In this document: positions 53,220 through 61,112 of the stretch, piece by piece | How positions within the stretch are numbered: position 1 is the stretch's first letter | How the letters are laid out: each line of letters starts with the position of its first letter | DNA from: Cyanobacteriota bacterium | GTDB lineage: Bacteria > Cyanobacteriota > Cyanobacteriia > PCC-6307 > Cyanobiaceae | Length of the DNA stretch: 64,000 nucleotides | Direction: 5' to 3' | Assembly (NCBI GenBank): GCA_026389315.1 | Contig: JAPLIC010000016.1 | Location: 1-64,000 of the forward strand | Made by a program: the position numbers and the translations under genes | Notes under the pieces: generated by a model | The model's input: only the letters and a program-made list of their open reading frames with translations | What the model was told of the DNA's origin: nothing | Databases searched by the model: none

Positions 53220-53632
53220 AGGTGGTGATTACGGCGGCGGCGAAGGCCGATCTGCTTGCCATTCGCCGCTACATCGAAGCCGACAACCCCTCCCGGGCGG
53301 TCAGCTTCGTCGAGGAGCTACTGGATCGCTGCCTGGCCCTGGCCGACACCCCCAGGGCCTACCCATTGGTGCCGCGCTACGAGCGCTACGGGATTCGCCG
53401 CTGCGTCCATGGTGATTATCTGATTTTTTACCGCCTGCAGCCGGAGCAGATCGAGGTCATCCACGTCCTGCAGGGCGCACGGGACGATCAGCAGGAACCC
53501 CCTTGCCGAAAGCCCACCGACACGGGTCTCTGGTCGTGGGGCGAACGGAGCGGGCAGGGGGTTGACGGGCCGCCAGCACCGCCCCGATTCCGCCCACGCC
53601 TCCTTGATAAATTACGGCAGTTTGCCGTATAA
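53216..53632 (+). CDS. ParE-type toxin with extended C-terminus
   Basis: A RelE/ParE toxin. KVVITAAAKADLLAIRRYIE, RAVSFVEELLDRCLALADTP, YGIRRCVHGDYLIFYRL and EVIHVLQGARD are the family blocks; ParE poisons DNA gyrase. The usual toxin ends soon after GARD, at ~98 residues. Here the frame runs on for about 40 residues of a different composition (RKPTDTGLWSWGERSGQGVD) and stops within the next promoter, as if the original stop was lost at a junction. Whether the longer toxin is active is uncertain. Confidence 0.75.
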   Translation: MKVVITAAAKADLLAIRRYIEADNPSRAVSFVEELLDRCLALADTPRAYPLVPRYERYGIRRCVHGDYLIFYRLQPEQIEVIHVLQGARDDQQEPPCRKPTDTGLWSWGERSGQGVDGPPAPPRFRPRLLDKLRQFAV

Positions 53633-53645
53633 TCTCCTTAAGGAG
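53604..53645 (+). promoter_or_regulatory. promoter, operator and RBS of the TacAT module
   Basis: A strong sigma-70 promoter: TTGATA (53604-53609), 18-nt spacer, TATAAT (53628-53633). A perfect inverted repeat, ACGGCA (53614-53619) and TGCCGT (53623-53628), fills the spacer and touches the -10, a natural operator for the DUF1778 antitoxin. AAGGAG (53640-53645) is the ribosome binding site, 7 nt ahead of the ATG at 53653. Confidence 0.75.
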
Positions 53646-53652
53646 AGCCTTC

Positions 53653-53931
53653 ATGGCCACAGAACAAACCTCACGCCTCGAAGCACGCCTACCTGCAAGC
53701 GTCTATGCCACGCTGAAGCGGGCGGCGGAACTGCAAGGGCGCAGCCTCACGGATTTCGTCGTCAGCGCCGCCCATGATGCCGCCCAGCGCGCCATTGAGG
53801 AGCAAGCCATCCTCCGCCTGTCCGCTGAGGATCAACGGCGTTTTGCCGAAGCCCTGATCCAGCCACCGGCTCCGAACGCTGCCCTGAAGCACGCCAAGCG
53901 TCTGCATTTGGAGAATGTTGAGGTTCGGTGA
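53653..53931 (+). CDS. DUF1778 antitoxin (TacA-like)
   Basis: A 92-residue antitoxin. RLEARLPASVYATLKRAAEL and QGRSLTDFVVSAAHDAAQRA are the ribbon-helix-helix of DUF1778; the tail (ILRLSAEDQRRFAEALIQPP) wraps the acetyltransferase. It has its own promoter and operator. Its stop overlaps the GTG of the toxin (GTGA). It is the intact counterpart of the pair at 1329-2061. Confidence 0.88.
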   Translation: MATEQTSRLEARLPASVYATLKRAAELQGRSLTDFVVSAAHDAAQRAIEEQAILRLSAEDQRRFAEALIQPPAPNAALKHAKRLHLENVEVR

Positions 53932-54440
53932 CGCGCTTCGTTTCAGAAGCCCTCGCCAAGCACGAACGGGCGGCATTCCTCAGCGGCAATGACCGTGTTG
54001 ACCTTTACTTCCGCGAGACGGTTTCGCAGGACGTCAAGCGCAAGTACGCCGCCTGCTATGTCCTGATCGAGCGCGGCACCGGCAAGGTCGCGGGCTTCTA
54101 CACGCTTTCGGCCCACAGCATCCCACTGAACGATGTTGCCCCGGAACTGGCCAAGAAACTGCCGCGCTACCCCAGCGTGCCCGTCGTCTTGATTGGCTGG
54201 ATGGGGAGAGACTTGGCCTTCCGAGGGGCAGGGGTCGGCAGCCTGCTGCTTTATGACGCCATCAGTCGCGTGGCCAAAGCGCCGGTTGGTGCCTACGCGA
54301 TTTGCGCCGATGCCATTGCCGATGCCATTGATCAGCTCGCTGCGGCCTTCTACCGCGACCACCAGTTTCAACCCCTGGTGAGTCGTCCGCAGAGCCTGTT
54401 CCTGCCGATGAAGACCGCCCTGGCCCTCGTCAGCGGCTAA
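53928..54440 (+). CDS. GNAT-family toxin (TacT-like)
   Basis: A 170-residue GNAT acetyltransferase. The N-terminus has DRVDLYFRETVSQDVKRKYA; KVAGFYTLSAHSIPLNDVAP is the central strand pair; VVLIGWMGRDLAFRGAGVGS is the acetyl-CoA loop; FYRDHQFQPLVSRPQSLFLP is the end. TacT toxins acetylate aminoacyl-tRNA and stop translation. All family blocks are present. The start is a GTG that overlaps the antitoxin stop by 4 nt, so translation is coupled. Confidence 0.85.
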   Translation: MTRFVSEALAKHERAAFLSGNDRVDLYFRETVSQDVKRKYAACYVLIERGTGKVAGFYTLSAHSIPLNDVAPELAKKLPRYPSVPVVLIGWMGRDLAFRGAGVGSLLLYDAISRVAKAPVGAYAICADAIADAIDQLAAAFYRDHQFQPLVSRPQSLFLPMKTALALVSG

Positions 54441-54501
54441 GGCCCTACCTTCCTCACCCGCAGGGGCTGTTTGGGGCCGGTTGCCCGGCGCCGGCTGGCG
54501 C

Positions 54502-54679
54502 TCAGGCCAGCTGCTCCCGCAGCGCCGCCAGGTCGGCTTTCTCGTGGCGGCTGACGGTCATGGCTGCTGATGCCGAGCTCGCCTGCGATGCTCCGCAGCG
54601 ACCGGCTCTCCAGCACCCGCAGGCGCAGGATCGCGGCCTCGTTCGCGGGAAGCCTCTGCAGCAGTGCTTCAGCCGAGTA
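54502..54679 (-). pseudogene. sigma-70 region-4-like helix-turn-helix relic
   Basis: Leftward from about 54679 the sequence reads YSAEALLQRLPANEAAILRL, then RVLESRSLRSIAGELGIS, the start of a sigma-70 region 4 (LPxxEAxILRLR...IAxxLGIS). The next part, MTVSRHEKADLAALREQLA, continues the helix-turn-helix and terminal helix but in another frame, ending at 54502. So it is the C-terminal end of a sigma factor or similar regulator with one frameshift; regions 1-3 are absent. Confidence 0.5.
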
Positions 54680-54981
54680 GCTCCAAAGAGCTTGTCCAAC
54701 ACCGAATAGATCGCGGCTTTCGCGCGATCTATCCTTGTTCGTTACCCTTTAGCATTGCAGTAGGTTCAACGGCGAAATGGCAGGATATGAAATACACTGC
54801 TAATATAATATAGAGTAATTCAAGGCAACTGCTGCTGTTTGCTTTCGGCTTTTTGTTGGATTTGCAGCTTTTTTGTTAAGCCAAAAATCGGCTATTTATC
54901 TGGCATCTTCCAATATTGCAGCTTCGATTCAAGTGGCTTGATTTCAGACGGGCAAGGTGGCTCTCTCGCTTGCCTGAACAC
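54680..54981. other. AT-rich non-coding stretch
   Basis: About 300 bases with markedly higher AT content than anything around them (runs such as ACTGCTAATATAATATAGAG). It holds no open gene. A small inverted repeat AGCC-AAAAATC-GGCT lies near 54878. It separates the TacAT/sigma relic block from the end of the caspase gene. Confidence 0.45.
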
Positions 54982-57801
54982 TTAAGACGCCACCGCATTC
55001 TGATCATCGGCAAACACGGCGGCATAAGCAGCCATCAGCTCGGAATCTGGCTCCTGACCGAGCTGGCGCAGGGTTTCGAAATAGTCCCCCGCAAGGCCGC
55101 GCGCCAGGGGCAGGAACGCGTCGCGGTAGACCTGCAGCACGGGCAACAGCACGGCCAGGCCTTCCTGGAAGCTCTCTCTGGCGGCCTGGAGCTCACCCGC
55201 CTGGCGCTGCACCGATCCATAGGCACCGAGGCTGGTGGCCAGATTCGGCAGGAAGGCCGGGTTGCTCTGCGACAGCTCCCGATAGATCCCCACCGCCTCT
55301 TCCGTTGGCTGTAGCGCCTCCTCGCGCCGCCCCAGCTCGCTGTATCGGTTGCCCAGGTTGTTCAGGGCACGCGCCAGATTCGGCAGGAAGGCCGGGTTGC
55401 TCTGCGACAGCTCCCGATAGATCCCCACCGCCTCTTCCGTTGGCTGTAGCGCCTCCTCGCGCCGCCCCAGCTCGCTGTATCGGTTGCCCAGGTTGTTCAG
55501 GGCCATAGCCAGATTCATAGCCAGATTCGGCAGGAACGCCGGGTTGCTCTGCGACAGCTCCCGATAGATCCCCACCGCCTCTTCCGTTGGCTGTAGCGCC
55601 TCCTCGCGCCGCCCCAGCTCGCTGTATCGGATGCCCAGGTTGTTCAGGGCCATAGCCAGATCCGGCAGGAACGCCGGGTTGCTCTGCGACAGCTCCCGCA
55701 GGCGAACGATCCCCGCCGCGCCTCCATCCACCGCGTGGGCCCAGAGATAGGTCCAGAGATAGGGCTGCTCCTCGGGCGGCCGGCCAGAGCGGCACCAGGT
55801 GAGGGCCGCCTCCCCCAGCGCTTCGGCCAAAGCCACAGCTTCCCTATCTCCCACCGGCTTCCAGGGTCTGGCCCAGGCAGGGGGGCGTAGGTGATCTGCT
55901 AGGCGCTGGTGGCTGAGGCGATAGACGGCCTGGCCCTGCTCGCCGCTTTCCACCACCCAACGGCTGGCCTGGCTGAGAAGCCAGAACACCTCCTGGCGGC
56001 CATAGGTCGTGCCGGTGGGCGATAGGGCCGTGGCCGCCAACGCCCATTCCTCCACCGGGTACCCCTGGCCATAGGCCCAGGCCAGGGCTGCCAGCAGCTC
56101 CCGGGCCGCCTGCGGCAGCCCCTCCTCGCCGCGCACCAGTGCCGGCAGGGCCTCGAGCTCCTGATTCAGAGCCTGGGCAACGCTGCCGGCCAGCTGGTGC
56201 TGCCAGCCCGGCACGGCCGTGTCGAGAGGCTGTTGGCGCAGCCGCGCCGTGATCAGCCGGGCCAACAGAAAGCCGCCCTCCTCCTGGCGCCTCACCAGCC
56301 GCAGGATCTCGCCCGCCACAGCGGTGGGGTCCATGGCGGCGGAAACGCCAGCCAATCGCCTGGCCCCGTAGGCCGCCAGGTCTTGCTGGGTTTGCTCAGC
56401 CCCCTCCAGCGCTCCGAGATCCACCACCAGTGCCGGTTGCAAGGCGTCGAGCGGGGGGGGCTCGCCTTGCTGGCGCGGCGGGATCGGTCTGCTGCTGATC
56501 AACAGCCGGGCCACGCCAGCCAGGGGCCGCAGCAGCTCCTCCACGATCTGAGTCAGCTCACTGCCGGCCTCCTCCAAGCCGTCGATCAGCAGCAATGGCG
56601 GTGTGCCTTTCTGGGCCAGACGCTCCAGGGCGCCGAGCAGCTCCAGCCGGTTGCGGGGCTCATCGGCACGCTCCGGTAGTAGGCCTCTAAGCACCAGCTC
56701 CGCCTCCAGCCGCCGCACCAGATCGGCCAGATTCGCCCCCCGCGCCGCCGCCGCCGCCTGCACGCTGCGCTCCCCCGGATCGGCATGGGCCAGCGCTTCC
56801 TCCTCCAGGATTCGCTTGCGATCTTGGGGATCGGAGAGGGCAGCGATCCGACCCAGCAGCGCCGATTTGCCGCAGCCCGCGGGGCCGCTCACCAGGGCCA
56901 CGCCCACCTCGCCGCGACCGATCCACGCCACCAGCTCCCCCAGGGGTTCCACCCGCCCGGTGAAAAAATCTCCCTCCTCGTTGGCGCTGATCCCCCGCGC
57001 CGCCACCAGTAACTGCTCCACCATCACGTCCCGGGCCATCCGGTCGTAGCGCGGATTGGGGAGCATCACGCCGGCATTGCCACGCATCAGCGGCACCAGG
57101 GTCTGGTCGAGTGACCGCCACTGCTTCACCAGGCAATCGATCACGTCATCGCCGCGGATGCCGGCGTTGTGGGCGCTCCAGCGCAGGCGCAGCGCCGGAT
57201 CGGTGGGGCCTTCCCGGAGCAGTTGCAGGAGCCGGGCGCCGAAGACTCCATCCCGCGCCGTTTCGTAGGCCAGGGCGGCGGGCAGGATGCCGATCCAGCG
57301 CTGGGCGCCATCGCTGGGAAGGCTCTCCTCGATGCGGCGGGCCAGGGCCATCGCCTCCATGGCCCCCGCTTCGGCGAAGCAGGTGTCGAGTAGCACGAGG
57401 ATCTGGCTGGCGCCGCTGCGTAGCGCCGCTTTCACCATCGCGCTGGAGGTGACCTGCTGGATCTGGCCGGGGCGGCTGTTGCGGCTCACCAGATGCAGGT
57501 CGCCGTTCTCCGTGGGCTCCCCATGGCCCGCCCAGAGCACCACAAGACAGCTCTCAGAGGCAAGAGCAGTGCCTGCGAGCTCGTCCAGCAGCCCGAAGGC
57601 ATCCTCCAGGGCTGGATGCGGTGGGCTTGGCAGCACGGCGTAGCCATACCCCGCCATCACCTTGGCCAGATCCGCCACCTCCTCTGCCGCCTTCAAGGGG
57701 CCGAACGCCTGCGGGTGGTCGTAATCGCCCACCCCCACCCCGAAAAACAGATGGCTTGCCCCAGGGCTCTCGGCAGCGGGCGTGTCCAGCGGGCCACTCA
57801 T
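54982..57801 (-). CDS. caspase-like / STAND NTPase / TPR protein
   Basis: A 939-residue three-part signalling protein. Residues ~15-200 are a caspase-like C14 peptidase with the catalytic His93 in VVLWAGHGEP and Cys141 in LVLLDTCFAEAG. Residues ~260-560 are a STAND-type NTPase with P-loop GPAGCGKS (306-313) and Walker B PPLLLIDGLEE. Residues ~560-760 are helical. Residues ~760-930 hold TPR repeats (LNNLGNRYSELGRREEALQP), three of which are nearly identical. Such proteins sense a ligand with the repeats, oligomerise through the NTPase and activate the protease. The ATG at 57801 overlaps the lipase stop (ATGA), better than a GTG at 57822. Substrate and trigger are unknown. Confidence 0.85.
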   Translation of the reverse strand: MSGPLDTPAAESPGASHLFFGVGVGDYDHPQAFGPLKAAEEVADLAKVMAGYGYAVLPSPPHPALEDAFGLLDELAGTALASESCLVVLWAGHGEPTENGDLHLVSRNSRPGQIQQVTSSAMVKAALRSGASQILVLLDTCFAEAGAMEAMALARRIEESLPSDGAQRWIGILPAALAYETARDGVFGARLLQLLREGPTDPALRLRWSAHNAGIRGDDVIDCLVKQWRSLDQTLVPLMRGNAGVMLPNPRYDRMARDVMVEQLLVAARGISANEEGDFFTGRVEPLGELVAWIGRGEVGVALVSGPAGCGKSALLGRIAALSDPQDRKRILEEEALAHADPGERSVQAAAAARGANLADLVRRLEAELVLRGLLPERADEPRNRLELLGALERLAQKGTPPLLLIDGLEEAGSELTQIVEELLRPLAGVARLLISSRPIPPRQQGEPPPLDALQPALVVDLGALEGAEQTQQDLAAYGARRLAGVSAAMDPTAVAGEILRLVRRQEEGGFLLARLITARLRQQPLDTAVPGWQHQLAGSVAQALNQELEALPALVRGEEGLPQAARELLAALAWAYGQGYPVEEWALAATALSPTGTTYGRQEVFWLLSQASRWVVESGEQGQAVYRLSHQRLADHLRPPAWARPWKPVGDREAVALAEALGEAALTWCRSGRPPEEQPYLWTYLWAHAVDGGAAGIVRLRELSQSNPAFLPDLAMALNNLGIRYSELGRREEALQPTEEAVGIYRELSQSNPAFLPNLAMNLAMALNNLGNRYSELGRREEALQPTEEAVGIYRELSQSNPAFLPNLARALNNLGNRYSELGRREEALQPTEEAVGIYRELSQSNPAFLPNLATSLGAYGSVQRQAGELQAARESFQEGLAVLLPVLQVYRDAFLPLARGLAGDYFETLRQLGQEPDSELMAAYAAVFADDQNAVAS
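55238..55700. repeat. 135-bp tandem repeats encoding TPR units
   Basis: Copies begin at about 55238, 55373, 55520 and 55655, i.e. steps of 135, 147 and 135 bp (45 codons; the middle step carries a 12-bp extra duplication encoding a repeat of NLAM). Copies differ by only a few bases by eye, so the array is young or kept uniform and may vary in number between strains. Confidence 0.85.
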
Positions 57802-59210
57802 GGCCCCTCCTCCAGCGGACACACCAGGCTGACAGCGCTCACCGGCGTCGTCATGGCGCCCGCGCTCCCCCCCGCGGCCCCCACCCGCACCTGCCAGGCC
57901 CCAGCCCGGGGCGGCTGGAACACACAGCCCTGGCCCGAACCCTCCACCCGCAACTTGCGCCGCTCCACGACACGGCCGCCCTCGTCCAGCAGCTCCGCCA
58001 TCAGCCCCAGCGGCTCTCTAGCGGCCACCTCGGCCCACACCACCAGCGGATCGCCGAACAGCAGCAGGGGTTCGGTGCGCACCCCAATCTGCGGCCCAAA
58101 AATGGCCCGATGGATGACGGGCCGGGCCGTGAGCACTCCCTCCAGCTCATCGAGCACCGCCTGGTGGCTGTGCAGGCCCAGGTGTTGATCCGGCGCATAG
58201 CGCAGACGCGGATCATCGGGGTTCAGGGCCTTCGGTGCCGCCGACAGGCGCGGCACCGTGCCATCGCCTCCCTCCCGGGCCCCCTCGATCGCTTCGCTGG
58301 TTTCGATCCGCTCCCCCACCAACCGGGCTGTGGTGGGGGTGGGCTGGCGCGTGCCCACGATCGGGTGCAGGTCATAGGCGGACGCCGGTGCTGCATCGAG
58401 GGCGGCATGGAAGGCCACCGCATCGGCCACCAGGGCCGGATTCACACCTGGCAGGGCAACCGCGCTGATTGGCGCGAGGCCAGCGCCGGTCTGCAGACAG
58501 GCGTACTGGGGAAGAAGCTGGTGGGCCGAGGGCAGGCTGCGCGCGAAACGGGTGAGGTCGAGGCGCAGCGGCCCGACCGATTTCTCTACCCCATTCACTA
58601 GCTGCTGCAGGGCTGCAACCGCACCTCGGTGGGGTGTACCGATGGTGATCAGCTTGCGGGTGTGGGCCGCGCCACCCTCCTGCTCCACATACCAACGGGC
58701 CACCAGGCCGCCCATGGAATGGCAGATGAAGATCAGCCGCCCCTCGCGGTTGGCTTCGGCCAGGGCACGCCAGCGCTCCAGGGCCGGCTCCACCACCGCC
58801 CTAAGGCGGCGGGCGTTGTAGCGGTTGGAGAGGCGCCAGTCGTAGGCAAAGGGCAGCAGGTTGGCGGGCTTGGCGGGATCCTTTGGATCGGGTGGAACCA
58901 GTGTGAATCGCTGCGTGAGCCAGTCCAGCAGCCTGCTGTAGCCGATGTTGGCGCTCCAGAGTCCCGGCAGAAGGTGCAGATCTGGCATCAACGCCAGCGG
59001 TTCCACCCCATCGCCGGGATCATCATCGCCCAGGTCAGCGGGGAGGGTGAGGGACTGAATACTGGCGCCGAAGCTGCGGATCGCCTGCCACACCACTCCG
59101 GCTGAGGGGGCCCAGGCTTCCTGGCCATCGCGTGCGAGGGTGCTGCCGAGGATGCCGGGCAGCACCACAACCAGATCACGTACCTCAAGACGCTCAGCTT
59201 CTCCAGACAA
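57798..59210 (-). CDS. LCAT-like alpha/beta-hydrolase (lipase/acyltransferase)
   Basis: A 470-residue enzyme of the lecithin:cholesterol acyltransferase/phospholipase type. LVVVLPGILGSTLARDG is the family's first strand and oxyanion loop; the nucleophile is Ser165 in ICHSMGGLVARWY; Asp316 in GDGTVPRLSA and a His in QHLGLHSHQAV complete the triad. Residues ~370-470 look like a C-terminal beta-sandwich. The start is a TTG at 59210, since an in-frame stop lies just upstream and no ATG fits; this is uncertain. Coupled by ATGA to the caspase/STAND gene, so it is probably the membrane-attacking or lipid-modifying partner of that protein. Confidence 0.75.
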   Translation of the reverse strand: MSGEAERLEVRDLVVVLPGILGSTLARDGQEAWAPSAGVVWQAIRSFGASIQSLTLPADLGDDDPGDGVEPLALMPDLHLLPGLWSANIGYSRLLDWLTQRFTLVPPDPKDPAKPANLLPFAYDWRLSNRYNARRLRAVVEPALERWRALAEANREGRLIFICHSMGGLVARWYVEQEGGAAHTRKLITIGTPHRGAVAALQQLVNGVEKSVGPLRLDLTRFARSLPSAHQLLPQYACLQTGAGLAPISAVALPGVNPALVADAVAFHAALDAAPASAYDLHPIVGTRQPTPTTARLVGERIETSEAIEGAREGGDGTVPRLSAAPKALNPDDPRLRYAPDQHLGLHSHQAVLDELEGVLTARPVIHRAIFGPQIGVRTEPLLLFGDPLVVWAEVAAREPLGLMAELLDEGGRVVERRKLRVEGSGQGCVFQPPRAGAWQVRVGAAGGSAGAMTTPVSAVSLVCPLEEGP

Positions 59211-59243
59211 AAGAGTTTGGCGATATAAATAGCTTCAACCCTA

Positions 59244-59257
59244 CCGCCTTCGGGCGG
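59244..59257. other. small TTCG hairpin upstream of the lipase gene
   Basis: CCGCC and GGCGG flank a TTCG tetraloop (59244-59257), 35 nt ahead of the lipase start. It may stabilise or block the leader of the operon. The role is open. Confidence 0.35.
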
Positions 59258-59475
59258 ATTGGCCCATGCCTCTGCAAGACCCAACACAGCCAGGGGACCA
59301 ACCATCACCGGCGGCAAGCGAGACTGAAGACGCTCATCCTGATGGACAATTGCTAAGACAGGAAGTCTAGATGGGGGCGAACAGATGCTTATCGAATTCA
59401 CAAAGAATCTAGATCGGCCGCATACTCGCTGCAGCAGATCTAGCTCGCTAATGTGAAATCAGCTGCCGCTCAGGG

Positions 59476-60040
59476 TCAGCGTTGCAGCCACAACTTCTCA
59501 ATCCGTGCGGGGTTGGTGGCGGTGTAGCGAACGGTGTGCTGAATGTTGCGGTGCCCGAGATAGTCCTGAATCAGTCGGGTGTCAGCACCCTGGTCGGCGA
59601 GAGCAATACCGCAGGCATGGCGCAACGTGTGGGGATGGACGGCAAAGGGAAGGCGGGCCTTCTCTCCATATTTGCGCAAGGCCAGGTTGACGGTTGAGCG
59701 GTGCAGGGGCTTGCGCTGCTCACTGAGGAAGAACGTCCGCCCCAACTCCTTGCCAGGCGCTTTCATGCGGCCCACTCGATGAGCCAGGCCTTGATGGCCC
59801 GGATCTCGTCGCCACGGAGAGGGTGGGTGGTGGAGAGGCCCCCCTTGAGGCGAGCGCGTGCAGCACCCGGCTTTCATCGTCCACCTGCCCCAGCACCAGT
59901 CCGCAGGCCTCGGAGACCCGGAGCCCATGCCGAAACATCAACAGGACTAGACAGCTGGCGCGGATCTCGTTCCGATTGCCCTTGATGGCCTCCAGCAGGC
60001 GCTCAAATTCCCTGCCAGAGAGGTGTTTTCGGTCAGTCAT
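59476..60040 (-). pseudogene. tyrosine recombinase (FimB/E-like), two frameshifts
   Basis: A small integrase of about 190 residues, split over three frames. From 60040: KHLSGREFERLLEAIKGNRN and LMFRHGLRVSEACGL (first catalytic Arg). Then, in another frame near 59840-59765, RLKGGLSTTHPLRGDEIRAI. Then, from about 59763 in a third frame, MKAPGKELGRTFFLSEQRKP, HPHTLRHACGIALADQG (HxLRH) and YLGHRNIQHTVRYT (His and Tyr nucleophile). All catalytic residues can still be read, so the gene died recently. It probably once moved or inverted DNA in this island. Confidence 0.8.
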
Positions 60041-60345
60041 TCATCGGCGTCCGGCTTTGTGAATGCCGCTTCGATGTCGCGGGCACCATGCAGCACCCGC
60101 ACAATCTGAACGCCGCCGGGAATGGCGAGATAGAAGATGACGTAACGGCCCACCGGGAAGCTACGCAAGCCTTCGGCCAGCTCCTCCCGTCGCCGCCCGA
60201 GCCCGGCCTGCTGTGCCAGCAGCTGAAACTTCTGATCGATCAGATCAATGAACGCATCGGCTTGATCGTCGCTGTCATCGGCGATGAACTCCCAGATTTG
60301 AGAGAGATCGGCTTTGGCGCGGGGCTGGAGAACAATCACCGCCAC
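60037..60345 (-). CDS. ParE/RelE-type toxin
   Basis: A 102-residue toxin. VIVLQPRAKADLSQIWEFIA, LRSFPVGRYVIFYLAIPGGV and QIVRVLHGARDIEAAF are the ParE blocks. The start is a GTG at 60345, three bases after the antitoxin stop at 60349. The toxin looks complete. It overlaps the end of the broken recombinase frame by 4 nt. Confidence 0.82.
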   Translation of the reverse strand: MAVIVLQPRAKADLSQIWEFIADDSDDQADAFIDLIDQKFQLLAQQAGLGRRREELAEGLRSFPVGRYVIFYLAIPGGVQIVRVLHGARDIEAAFTKPDADE

Positions 60346-60348
60346 GGC

Positions 60349-60624
60349 TTACCCGGCCTGGGCGGCAGCACGGCGCGAGGCCTTGCGCTTGCGGCCATCC
60401 TGCTTGATCTCGTCGGGGCTCCAGGGGACGGGAGAGCCACTGGCCAGACCCTCCTGGATGTCGGAGCGCAACTGCTGGAGCTGAAGAGAGCGCAGCTGGT
60501 CTTGCTGCTCCATGAGGCGCAGGGCTTCGCGCACGACCTCACTGGCGGAGGTGTAGAGACCCGAGGCAACTTTGGCCTTGACCATGGCTTCGAGGTGGGG
60601 GGAGAGATTGACGTTCATCGTCAT
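60349..60624 (-). CDS. ParD-type antitoxin
   Basis: A 91-residue ribbon-helix-helix antitoxin. VNLSPHLEAMVKAKVASGLY, TSASEVVREALRLMEQQDQL and RSDIQEGLASGSPVPWSPDE are visible. It precedes the ParE toxin. A near-identical but broken duplicate lies at 61507-61772. Its operator is the 17-bp near-palindrome at 60668. Confidence 0.85.
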   Translation of the reverse strand: MTMNVNLSPHLEAMVKAKVASGLYTSASEVVREALRLMEQQDQLRSLQLQQLRSDIQEGLASGSPVPWSPDEIKQDGRKRKASRRAAAQAG

Positions 60625-60745
60625 GACGACCTCCGCTGTGCCTGCTTAGACCATCACCCTGCACGAATTGGCAAGTCTTGTCAATCTTTGTCAACGGCGG
60701 CGGCTTTCTGGCTCGCTCACCGTTTTGTCCAGAGTTGTCGCTTGG
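60370..60745. repeat. duplicated ParD block, copy 1
   Basis: This stretch (ParD codons plus its leader and operator) is repeated in the same orientation at 61510-61880, about 1.1 kb away, with differences at scattered bases. Shared leader sequence includes GGCGGCTTTCTGGCTCG against GCAGCGGCTTTCTGGCTCG. A segmental duplication is the simplest reading. Confidence 0.75.
60668..60684. promoter_or_regulatory. operator of the ParDE module
   Basis: The near-palindrome TTGGCAAGTCTTGTCAA, with one mismatch between arms, about 44 nt upstream of ParD. The duplicate copy keeps it with only the central base changed (61807-61823), which supports a protein-binding role. Confidence 0.6.
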
Positions 60746-60787
60746 AGGCCCTCGGGAGGAGCGCTGACGGGATTCTGGTTGCGGCCA

Positions 60788-60804
60788 CTATCAATCTTTG
60801 ATAG
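60788..60804. promoter_or_regulatory. operator of the second ParDE module
   Basis: A perfect inverted repeat CTATCAA-TCT-TTGATAG, 29 nt ahead of the ParD start at 60834. It is likely the autorepressor site of this rightward module. Confidence 0.6.
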
Positions 60805-60833
60805 GATCAAGGCCAGGCAACAGGGAGGGCGCC

Positions 60834-61112
60834 ATGCCGTCGAGCTATGTCATCGGGGAGCATTTCGAGCAGTTCATCAAGGGGCAGCTGCAGCAGGGCC
60901 GTTACGCCAGCGCCAGCGAGGTGATCCGCGACGGGCTCCGCGCCCTGGAGGATCGCGAGAAGCTCCGGGCCCTGAAGCTGGAAGCCCTCCGCGCCGACAT
61001 TCAGCAGGGGATCAACAGCGGCCCCGGCAGGCCCGTGCAGGAGGTGACGGCCGATCTGCAGGCCCGTTACCAGCAATGGGCCGAGAAGGGCGCACCCGCT
61101 GATGCGCTGTGA
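60834..61112 (+). CDS. ParD-type antitoxin
   Basis: A 92-residue antitoxin. SSYVIGEHFEQFIKGQLQQG and RYASASEVIRDGLRALEDRE form the ribbon-helix-helix of classic ParD; LEALRADIQQGINSGPGRPV is the toxin-binding start of the tail. The ATG at 60834 is preferred to an upstream start because the family begins here. It overlaps ParE by 11 nt. Confidence 0.88.
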   Translation: MPSSYVIGEHFEQFIKGQLQQGRYASASEVIRDGLRALEDREKLRALKLEALRADIQQGINSGPGRPVQEVTADLQARYQQWAEKGAPADAL

